From Bin18 sp965242795 (lineage in GTDB: Bacteria > Desulfobacterota > Binatia > Bin18): 64,000 nucleotides of DNA. Below the pieces are notes generated by a model. That model ran no database searches and had not been told where the DNA came from. It saw nothing but the letters and a program-made list of their open reading frames with translations. Position numbers and translations under genes: made by a program. The stretch covers positions 1,240,001 to 1,304,000 of the forward strand of contig OZ251505.1 of NCBI GenBank assembly GCA_965242795.1, in the 5' to 3' direction. This document shows, piece by piece, positions 50,049 through 57,187 of this stretch (the first letter of the stretch is position 1; every line of letters begins with the position of its first letter).

Positions 50049-50534
50049 TCAGCGGCCCATCTTGAGCCGGTCGGCCTGCGCCCAGCCCTCTTTGAACGGC
50101 ACCGTGAAATATGGAGTCAGAGCCATCCGGGCGAATTTCCACACGCCGTTCCGCTTGACGTAGGTGTCGTCGTAGCGCGCGGCCACGACGTACGCTTCGC
50201 CCTTGGAGATGGTCTTGGCTTCGAGATAGGCGTAACCGTGGCCCGTGTCGCCGTCCACCTCGACGGCGTGGTTGTGCACGAACTGTTTGACGAACGACAG
50301 CAGGTCGCCGATGCCGGTGAAGAATCGGGTCAACTCGGCCCGCCCGCGGGCTTTGCCGAGATAATCGAAGTCGAGTTCGGCGTCGTCCGTGAACAGGTCC
50401 GGTATGGCGCGCAACTCTCCGCCGTTGATGCACTCGTGATAGCGAAAGCGCAGGCTGCGGATCGCCTCGCGGTCGTGCAGGTCCTGCACCTTGGCTTCGA
50501 GCGCGGCCAGCCGCGCTTCCATATCTTGCGGCAT
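50049..50534 (-). CDS. NTF2-like (SnoaL-type) protein
   Basis: A small cone-shaped-fold protein of 161 residues with an N-terminal helix (MEARLAALEAKVQDLHDREAIRSLRFRYHECINGGELRAIPDLFTDDAELDFDYLGKARGRAELTRFF) and a beta-rich second half (HNHAVEVDGDTGHGYAYLEAKTI...YVVAARYDDTYVKRNGVWKFARMAL). Such proteins act as isomerases, dehydratases or binding proteins. It follows the esterase gene by 15 bases with a CAGGAGGG site, so the two form an operon. Confidence 0.9.
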   Translation of the reverse strand: MPQDMEARLAALEAKVQDLHDREAIRSLRFRYHECINGGELRAIPDLFTDDAELDFDYLGKARGRAELTRFFTGIGDLLSFVKQFVHNHAVEVDGDTGHGYAYLEAKTISKGEAYVVAARYDDTYVKRNGVWKFARMALTPYFTVPFKEGWAQADRLKMGR

Positions 50535-50549
50535 CGTTCCCTCCTGAAA

Positions 50550-51650
50550 TTAGCCCGCCGGGCTGCCGCCGAGGTTCTCGAACCAGGGCAGTACTAGGCT
50601 TTCGTTGATGCTGTGCGTGAGCGAATGGCTCCAGTCGGGCAACTCGGTATAGGTCAGGCGGTAGCCGATGTGTTGCAGCAACTCGTTGGACGAGCGCACC
50701 GACGCGACCGGAAAGATGAAGTCGTGCACGCCGTGAACGACGTGGATGGGGAGTTGCAAGCCCTGCTTCTGGCGCAACATCCCGTCGGCCGCGGGACTGA
50801 GTTCGCCGGCGATGGGCGCGATTCCCGCGAACAGGTCGGCTTGGTCGAGACCCAATAGATAGGTGAACGTGCCGCCGTCGGACAGGCCGGACAGATACAC
50901 CCGGCTTCGGTCGATGGCGTACTCCGTGCAGACCGTGTCGAACATCGCGCGGATGGACGCGATATCGACCGGCGGGCGCAGGATCGACCACGTGGGGCCG
51001 CGCGATTTCGGCGACAGCACGACGTAACCCCGGCTCCTGGCTGGGCGTAGCCACGTCCAGATGTAATCGTCTCCCCGCCCATAGCCGCCGTGCAGACACA
51101 CGATCAGCGGCCATTCCCTGTCGGGTGTGTAGGATTCGGGCACGTGCAACGAATACTCGGCGTGCGCGTCGCCCGCGGGCCGGTGCAGCATACCGACGTC
51201 CACGGCGAGGTCGTCCGCCGGCCGGTCCGGCAAAAGCTCGTGTGCCGGGGCGTCCCGCGGTGCCCAATAGTCGGACACGGTCGGAAAATGCGCCCGCCCG
51301 GCGTACAGCATGTCCAAGCCGCGGCAGAACGAGAAACGGCTCGCCACGAATGCGCTGCCGAAGGTCGGCCCGGCCTTTCCGTCCAGAAAAGCGCGGCTCG
51401 CATTCTGCAGATGCGTCAGAGCCGCGGTCAGCGCGGCGTGTCCCGCGGCCCGGTCGAGGGGAGGCTCGATCGCGGCGAACGGGGGCACGTCGCGGTCGAA
51501 AAAATCGCCCAGCGCGTCACGCAGGCGCCCCTGCGCCTCGGGAATCTTTCCGAAGTGGAGGGTGTCCTGAACGTCCTCGAACGTCCGCAGGAAGCGGAGG
51601 ACGTACGTTTCGACGCGCTGCGCGGCCGCGGCGTACTCTTCCCGATGCAC
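50550..51650 (-). CDS. Alpha/beta hydrolase (phospholipase/carboxylesterase-like)
   Basis: A protein of 366 residues. The first ~150 residues are helical and of unknown function. The hydrolase domain then has an oxyanion strand PLIVCLHGGYGRGDDYIW, nucleophile Ser257 in YLSGLSDGGTF, acid Asp310 in VHGVHDFIFP and base His342 in DWSHSLTHSIN. It resembles the PHB-depolymerase/phospholipase-carboxylesterase branch but carries no signal peptide. Co-transcribed with the NTF2-like gene. Confidence 0.88.
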   Translation of the reverse strand: MHREEYAAAAQRVETYVLRFLRTFEDVQDTLHFGKIPEAQGRLRDALGDFFDRDVPPFAAIEPPLDRAAGHAALTAALTHLQNASRAFLDGKAGPTFGSAFVASRFSFCRGLDMLYAGRAHFPTVSDYWAPRDAPAHELLPDRPADDLAVDVGMLHRPAGDAHAEYSLHVPESYTPDREWPLIVCLHGGYGRGDDYIWTWLRPARSRGYVVLSPKSRGPTWSILRPPVDIASIRAMFDTVCTEYAIDRSRVYLSGLSDGGTFTYLLGLDQADLFAGIAPIAGELSPAADGMLRQKQGLQLPIHVVHGVHDFIFPVASVRSSNELLQHIGYRLTYTELPDWSHSLTHSINESLVLPWFENLGGSPAG

Positions 51651-51689
51651 GGTCGTCCCTCCGGCTGGCGTTCGCGTTCCCGCCTCGGA

Positions 51690-52223
51690 CTATTCGGCGC
51701 CGATCGCGTCGAGTCCTACCTGGGCGCAGTCGATGTCCTCGGCCTCGGTGCCGCCGCTCGCCCCCACGCCGCCCAACAGACGGCCATCGATGAGGATCGG
51801 TAGCCCACCCCCGGCCAGCAACATCGGCTCGTCGATCAGGGCGGTGACGCTCTCGAACAGGGCGGGCCGCCGGTCGGCGAGTTCCTCGACTGCGGCCGAC
51901 GGCCGCCGGAAGGTCGCCGCGGTGAACGCCTTGGCCTGCGCCACCCGGGCCGTCATCCAACGCGCCCCGTCCATGCGCAGCATGGCGACCTGCCGGCCCG
52001 CGGCGTCCACTACCGCGAAGCTCATGGCCCAGCCCTGTCTGGCCGCCTCCGCCTTGGCCGCATCAAGAAACCGCTCGGCCAACGCCAAGGTCAGGGTCTC
52101 GGGTTGCTCAGCGCCGGCGTCTTCTATTGGTTGTTCGGCTTGCGGCTCTTGCGCCGGTGTAACGCCCGGCACCCCTGCAAGGCCAAGGAATAAACACACG
52201 CTGAAACCGATGGTCCGTAGCAT
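51690..52223 (-). CDS. GlcG/HbpS-like exported protein
   Basis: A protein of 177 residues. From the ATG at 52223 (GGGAGGGTAGGG upstream) it has a signal peptide (LRTIGFSVCLFLGLAGVPGVTPAQ), an acidic linker, and the GlcG/HbpS fold (LTLALAERFLDAAKAEAARQGWAMSFAVVDAAGRQVAMLRMDGARWMTARVAQAKAFTAATFRRPSAAVEE...GGGLPILIDGRLLGGVGASGGTEAEDIDCAQVGLDAI). Some members bind heme or cobalamin-type cofactors, others accompany glycolate or diol use. It is 39 bases upstream-side of the esterase gene and divergent from deacylase 2. Confidence 0.88.
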   Translation of the reverse strand: MLRTIGFSVCLFLGLAGVPGVTPAQEPQAEQPIEDAGAEQPETLTLALAERFLDAAKAEAARQGWAMSFAVVDAAGRQVAMLRMDGARWMTARVAQAKAFTAATFRRPSAAVEELADRRPALFESVTALIDEPMLLAGGGLPILIDGRLLGGVGASGGTEAEDIDCAQVGLDAIGAE

Positions 52224-52393
52224 CTTCCCTACCCTCCCGTTCGTCATGTTGTCTCTATACAAGCACAATGGCTTCCGCTGTTTCTCTCCCCGTCCGTCCG
52301 GCGGGAGGACTATACCCCATTTCTGTTGACAGTGAGAACCGGCGTATGGCATCTTCCGCCCAGCAAGCGGCCCCGCAACCGTTCACCCCGCTG

Positions 52394-52414
52394 AGTGAAC
52401 GTTCAGTTTTCACT
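52394..52414. promoter_or_regulatory. Candidate operator in the GlcG-like / deacylase divergent gap
   Basis: AGTGAA and TTCACT arms at 52394-52399 and 52409-52414 enclose a second perfect palindrome TGAACGTTCA (52396-52405). It lies 28 bases before the ATG of deacylase 2, in the likely promoter region. The size and symmetry suit a TetR- or GntR-type dimer, but no regulator gene is adjacent. Confidence 0.45.
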
Positions 52415-52441
52415 CCCCGCATCCCAACACGGAGGTATCTC

Positions 52442-54166
52442 ATGCCCGAATTCGACGTACTGATCCAAGGCGGCACGATCGTCGACGGGACGCGCGCCCC
52501 GCGCTTCACCGGCGACATCGGCATCACCGACGGCAAGGTCGCCAAGATCGAGCGCAACGGCAGGCTCGATCCGAGCGACGCCGCCAAGACGCTGGACGCG
52601 CATGGGCTGGTCGTGGCGCCCGGCTTCGTCGATCTGCACACCCATTACGACGCGCAGATCAACTGGGACCCGTACTGCACGCTGTCCGGCTGGCACGGGG
52701 TTACTTCCATCGTGATGGGGAACTGCGGCTTCGGGTTCGCGCCGGTCCAGCCCGACATGCGCGACCGGGCCATGCTGACCATGTCGCGCGTCGAAGCGAT
52801 TCCCTACGAGTCGATGAAAGCCGGCATGAAGTGGGACTGGACGACCTTCCCCGAATGGCTCGACTTCCTGGACGGGACGCCCAAGGGGCTGAACGTCATG
52901 AGCTACGTGCCGCTGGCCCCGATCATGATCTGGACGATGGGGCTGGAGGCCGCCAAGAGCCGGCCGGCGACCGAGGCCGAAATGGCGACCATGTGCCGGA
53001 TCCTGGAAGAGTCGCTCGACGTCGGCGGCTGCGGGTTCTCGGCGCAACGCCTGGGCAACGGCTTCGTGTCCGTGCAGCGCGACTACGACGGTACGCCGAT
53101 GGTGACCGACACGATGGCGGACGAAGACGTGCTGGCCTTTGGGCGCGTACTCAAGAAACGCGGCGAGGGCTTCATCCAACTCACCCAGGCGAGCGAGGAC
53201 TTCGAGTCGGACATGCAGTTCTACGACCGCTTGGCCGACGAGTCGGGCCGCCCGATCCTGTTCAACGCGACCGCGGTGCGCGACGACCGGCCCAGCATCC
53301 ACCGCCGCATCCTGCGCTGGATGGACAAGACCAATCGCGCCGGCCGCAAGATCTACAACCAGACGGTCATCATGCGCCAGGGGTTGTATTTCAACTTCGG
53401 CGAGATCACCGGCCTGTTCGACGGCAACGACGTCGTGCGGGAAGTGACGATGGGCACGCCGGCCGAGCGGCTCGCGAAGCTCAGGAATCCGGCCATCCGC
53501 CAGGCGCTCGTCGCCGAGTACGACACCGGCCACACCCCGGTGGTGACCGGCTCGTTCAAGGATTTCACCATCGAGTCGGTCGTCCGGCCCGAGTTCGAGC
53601 GGTACATCGGCAAGATCGTCGAAGAAGTCGCCCGGATCGAGAACAAGCATCCCATGGATGCCATGTTCGACATCGCCATCGCAGACGAGCTCAAGACCGA
53701 GTTCCTGACGCCGGCGCGCAACGTGCGCGAAGACCTAGCCTCCGAGTTGATGTCCTCGCCGTACAGCATGGCCGGCGTCTCGGACGGCGGCGCGCACACC
53801 AAGTTCGTGACCATCGGCGCCTACCCGACGGACATGCTGTCGTGGATGGTGCGCGACGCCGGCTTCATGAGCCTGGAAGAAGCGCACTACCGGCTGAGCG
53901 CCATGCCGGCACAGTGTGCGGGCTTCCAGGATCGCGGCACGCTGCACGAAGGCGCTCCTGCGGACATGGTGATCTATGATCTGGAAAACTTGAAACTCAC
54001 CCCCGAGAAGCCCAAGGTCGTGCACGACTTCCCGGCCGGCGAGTGGCGGCGCGTGCAATATGCCGAGGGCTACCGCTGGATCATGGTCAACGGCGACGTC
54101 ACCTTCGAGGACGGGCAGTGCACCGGCGCCACGCCGGGCCGCCTGCTGCGCCACGGCAAGAACTGA
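52442..54166 (+). CDS. N-acyl-D-amino-acid deacylase family amidohydrolase, paralogue 2
   Basis: A protein of 574 residues, colinear with the protein at 48140-49897. His66 and His68 (DLHTHYDAQ), Cys95 (GNCGFGFAPV) and VSDGGAHTKF are in the same places, and the last 30 residues (VNGDVTFEDGQCTGATPGRLLRHGKN) are nearly the same pattern. A CGGAGGTATCTC ribosome site fixes the ATG at 52442; the longer open frame upstream crosses the candidate operator. Transcribed in the opposite direction to paralogue 1, with a different set of neighbours. Confidence 0.92.
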   Translation: MPEFDVLIQGGTIVDGTRAPRFTGDIGITDGKVAKIERNGRLDPSDAAKTLDAHGLVVAPGFVDLHTHYDAQINWDPYCTLSGWHGVTSIVMGNCGFGFAPVQPDMRDRAMLTMSRVEAIPYESMKAGMKWDWTTFPEWLDFLDGTPKGLNVMSYVPLAPIMIWTMGLEAAKSRPATEAEMATMCRILEESLDVGGCGFSAQRLGNGFVSVQRDYDGTPMVTDTMADEDVLAFGRVLKKRGEGFIQLTQASEDFESDMQFYDRLADESGRPILFNATAVRDDRPSIHRRILRWMDKTNRAGRKIYNQTVIMRQGLYFNFGEITGLFDGNDVVREVTMGTPAERLAKLRNPAIRQALVAEYDTGHTPVVTGSFKDFTIESVVRPEFERYIGKIVEEVARIENKHPMDAMFDIAIADELKTEFLTPARNVREDLASELMSSPYSMAGVSDGGAHTKFVTIGAYPTDMLSWMVRDAGFMSLEEAHYRLSAMPAQCAGFQDRGTLHEGAPADMVIYDLENLKLTPEKPKVVHDFPAGEWRRVQYAEGYRWIMVNGDVTFEDGQCTGATPGRLLRHGKN

Positions 54167-54200
54167 GTCCTCCCACGGTGCGCATTCCTTCCCGGCGGGG

Positions 54201-54228
54201 GTGGGCGACGGTCCGCCCCCACTTTTTT
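54201..54228 (+). terminator. Terminator after deacylase 2
   Basis: A G/C stem (GTGGGCG with CGCCCCCAC, two-base bulge) is followed at once by TTTTTT, 34 bases after the stop. This is a plausible Rho-independent terminator. Confidence 0.6.
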
Positions 54229-54254
54229 GTGGGTAATACGGGCGCTATTCCCGC

Positions 54255-54490
54255 CCTTTCGATCCTTTGACATGCTCACGACACCGCAAGCTCAAGGACC
54301 AGGGGGGAGAGGGCTTTCCTTCATCTCCTCTCCCCTTGGGAGAGGAGCCCAACGCCGGCTTCGTCTCACATGTAAGGGCAGGTCTTCGTCCCTAAGGCTG
54401 GTGAGCTTACGGTATCTGAGCGTGTCGAAGGGCCGCCTACTTATCCCCTACTCAGGGCAACCACAGGGGGTTGCCCCTACACGGCGGGTG
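54255..54490. repeat. Repeat cluster filling the gap before the xox operon end
   Basis: This 364-base gap between convergent genes has no coding frame. It holds degenerate copies of CCTTTGACATGCTCACGAC and GAGCGTGTCGAAGGG, a CTCCTCTCCCCTTGGGAGAG hairpin, and GGGCAACCACAGGGGGTTGC followed by CCCTAC. All belong to families seen elsewhere in the window. Confidence 0.65.
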
Positions 54491-54530
54491 ACGTCGGGAG
54501 AGCCGGACTGAGACACGACCGTGCCACGGG

Positions 54531-55907
54531 CTATGGCCGCGGGAAATTGTGAATGGCGACGACGGTCTTGTCCGCATCCTGCCAGCGGGGATGGGCGAAG
54601 CCCAGGTTCGCTACGTACAATACCCCGTCCCGCACGATGAGACTCGCGTTGCCGTCGAGCGGCGCCAGGTTTTTGTTGGCGACGACTACGCGCCGCGTCC
54701 CGTCGGGGGAGACGCCGACGACCTCGTTGCGGTAGATCTCCGACACGTAGATGTTCCCTGCTTCGTCCAAGGCAATACCGTCCAACAGGCTGTGGCCGCG
54801 CGAGATCACGACCGGCTCGCCCGCGGTGCCGTCCGGTTGGATGGGGATGCGCAGGACAAGCGGGTCACCGCTGGTCGCCGCGTACAGATTGCGCTGGTCG
54901 GCGTCCAGTGCGATGACGTTGACCCCCAGCGGAAAGCCGGAATAGGGCTCCGCGGACCAGTGCAGTAACGGGTGTTCCGACCATAAGGTGGCCTCGCCGT
55001 CCGGGGCGATCTTCCAGATTCCGGCGTAGGTCAGGTCCGACAGATACACGTTGCCGGCGTCGTCCACCGCCACGTCATCGGGAAAGCAGAACGGCCAGCC
55101 GTCCCCGCGCGTGGCCACGGGTGCGACTTCGCGCGTTTCGGCGTCTATGCGGTACAGCCCGCTCGACACGTCGGTAGCGTCCCGACACGCCGGGTGCCGC
55201 GGGTCGCCGACCCGATCGTATTTGGAGCGGGCTTTGTACGCCACGTAGAGGTTGTCCTCGGTGTCCGACGCCAAGCCCAGCACGTGTCCTTTGCCGCTCT
55301 GCTCAATGGACGGGACCCAGGCGATGTGGACGTAGCCCCCCTCCTCGTCGAGTTGCACGACCTGCCCGGTGTGGAATAGCGACGCATACAGATTGCCTTG
55401 GGTGTCCACGCCAATTCCTTCGGGCGTATCGGGGAGGCGGGTGTACACCCGCGCGCGGTAGGGCGTTGCGGATTCCGCCGAGGCAATGTCGAGGATCACT
55501 GGGTTCTCGACTCTCTCTTGAGTGTCCTCGGGAGCGGGCTCGGAACGCTTCACCGTCTCGGCCTCTTCTTTTTGGGCGGCTGGCGAAATCTCCGACACCT
55601 CGGCCTGTTCAGGCGCATCCGTGACGACGTCCTCCGTCACCATATTCTCCGGCTCGGGAGCGGAAACGTCCGATGTATCGGCCAGCGGGGTCGGTTCCGG
55701 ACCGGCAGCGTCTTCCCCGTCCGGCATGTCGGCCATGGGTTCGGTTTCCTCGCCGCTCTCGATTTGCGAGGCGGGGACCTCGACCGGCGGCGGCGCCTCG
55801 TCGAGGACTTCTTCGGTGATGTCGTCTTCGATGGGTTGCGCCCAGCTTGGCTGAACCCAGACGCAAGCAATCAGCAGGAGGCTTATCCAAGTCGATGTTC
55901 CGTACAT
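54531..55907 (-). CDS. Exported SMP-30/NHL-type beta-propeller with acidic N-terminal segment
   Basis: A protein of 458 residues. A signal peptide (WISLLLIACVWVQPSWAQ) is followed by about 115 residues in which roughly a third are Asp or Glu and very few are basic (for example PIEDDITEEVLDEAPPPVE). A beta-propeller with YVTN-like repeats comes next (GIGVDTQGNLYASL, GLASDTEDNLYVAY, DDVAVDDAGNVYLSDL, GIALDEAGNIYVSEI). SMP-30-type propellers bind a divalent metal. The gene is 27 bases downstream of the XoxJ-cytochrome fusion, so it is very likely part of the methanol dehydrogenase operon. I do not know this combination from described xox loci. Confidence 0.85.
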   Translation of the reverse strand: MYGTSTWISLLLIACVWVQPSWAQPIEDDITEEVLDEAPPPVEVPASQIESGEETEPMADMPDGEDAAGPEPTPLADTSDVSAPEPENMVTEDVVTDAPEQAEVSEISPAAQKEEAETVKRSEPAPEDTQERVENPVILDIASAESATPYRARVYTRLPDTPEGIGVDTQGNLYASLFHTGQVVQLDEEGGYVHIAWVPSIEQSGKGHVLGLASDTEDNLYVAYKARSKYDRVGDPRHPACRDATDVSSGLYRIDAETREVAPVATRGDGWPFCFPDDVAVDDAGNVYLSDLTYAGIWKIAPDGEATLWSEHPLLHWSAEPYSGFPLGVNVIALDADQRNLYAATSGDPLVLRIPIQPDGTAGEPVVISRGHSLLDGIALDEAGNIYVSEIYRNEVVGVSPDGTRRVVVANKNLAPLDGNASLIVRDGVLYVANLGFAHPRWQDADKTVVAIHNFPRP

Positions 55908-55934
55908 GGCACTGTCGGTCCTCTCCGGTCGTCG

Positions 55935-57164
55935 TTACCACTCGATGGTGGCCGGGTCTCCTTTATACAACGTGCGGACGTAGGCGATCACCTTCCAGGC
56001 TTCCTCCTCGGTAATCACCCCGTCGTAGCCGGGCATCTTGTTGCGACCGGTCATGATCTGTCCCATCACGCGAAGGTCGCTGCCCGTGCCTTCCTTCCAC
56101 TCTTCGTCAGTCAGGTCGGGCCCCATGCCCCCGCCGCCGTGCAGGCCGTGACAACTATAGCAGTTGAGGAGTTTGTAGAGTTCCTCCCCCTCGCGGACCG
56201 CGGCCGGGTCTCCGGTGTAGGGGTTGCGTTTCGCCACGTCCGCGGAAGCGTGCGCCGCAATCCCGGTCGTCTCGGCTGTTACGGCAGCTAACGGTGGCGT
56301 TTCGGTCACTTCGACGTCCGGCAACGGCACCCCATAATCGGTCAGCAACGTGCGAATCGCCGGTGCCTGAGAGGCCAACACGTCGTCGAGCGTGCGTTGC
56401 AACGCCTCGTCCCCGCGGCGGACGCCCAACGCGATGTCGTACGCGAACGACGACGCTTCCGAGCCCGCGGGCGCCTCGACCGGGACCACCTGCAGCGCGC
56501 CGGCGTGGTGCTGTGCAAAATAACCGGCAATCGGCCCCCAGACGATCGCGACGTCGATCTCACGCGCGGCGACCGCTTCGACGATTTTCCCCGGCGGACT
56601 CTCTTCGGCGTAATTGCCGAAGACGCTGTAGCCGACGACGTTGTCCACGAGGCCGCGCGCGCTCAGCGCATGAGCCGGCGGGCTGTTGGTATAGTCATCG
56701 CCGATCAAGTGCACGCCGATGGTCAGTCCGCGCAACACCTTGTCGTCCAGCGAGTCGAGCGTGTACGCCGCGTCCGCGGGATACACGAACGCATACGAGG
56801 ATCGGTAGTAGGGCCGGGTGGTCAGGACCATCTCGACCGCGGCCGGGATGCCCATCACCACGTCGCAGCGTCCGGCGTTCAGCGTATTGCGCAAGAAGCC
56901 GCGGCGCTGCGGCCACCACGTGTAGGCCACGGAGAGACCGAGTTCGCCTGCCAGCATCTCCGCCAGTTCGTTCTCGAACCCCTCCTGCCGCCGGTTGGAG
57001 AACGGCAGATTGTTCGGGTCGGCGCAGACGCGAAACGCGGACGGCGCGTCATCCGCGGCACGGGTCGAGGCCGCGGGGATTGACAGGAAGGCCGACAAGA
57101 GCGCCGTCGTTCCGGTAAAAGAAAGGGACGCGATGCTTCGCGCCCCCAGCCTGGTCGCTGCCAT
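55935..57164 (-). CDS. XoxJ-XoxG fusion: periplasmic binding domain plus c-type cytochrome
   Basis: A protein of 409 residues with a signal peptide (ending near ASTRA). Residues about 43-285 are a substrate-binding-protein fold of the quinoprotein-associated MxaJ/XoxJ type (FRVCADPNNLPFSNRRQEGFENELAEMLAGELGLSVAYTWWPQRRGFLRNTLNAGRCDVVMGIP). Residues about 315-405 are a mono-heme cytochrome c, with heme motif Cys335-Tyr-Ser-Cys338-His339 and probable distal ligand Met377 (GRNKMPGY). In most methylotrophs XoxG and XoxJ are separate; a fused cytochrome is known from verrucomicrobial methanotrophs. It is 23 bases downstream of xoxF and should be XoxF's electron acceptor. Confidence 0.92.
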   Translation of the reverse strand: MAATRLGARSIASLSFTGTTALLSAFLSIPAASTRAADDAPSAFRVCADPNNLPFSNRRQEGFENELAEMLAGELGLSVAYTWWPQRRGFLRNTLNAGRCDVVMGIPAAVEMVLTTRPYYRSSYAFVYPADAAYTLDSLDDKVLRGLTIGVHLIGDDYTNSPPAHALSARGLVDNVVGYSVFGNYAEESPPGKIVEAVAAREIDVAIVWGPIAGYFAQHHAGALQVVPVEAPAGSEASSFAYDIALGVRRGDEALQRTLDDVLASQAPAIRTLLTDYGVPLPDVEVTETPPLAAVTAETTGIAAHASADVAKRNPYTGDPAAVREGEELYKLLNCYSCHGLHGGGGMGPDLTDEEWKEGTGSDLRVMGQIMTGRNKMPGYDGVITEEEAWKVIAYVRTLYKGDPATIEW

Positions 57165-57187
57165 GTCGAGCCGCCGCCGAGCGGCAA

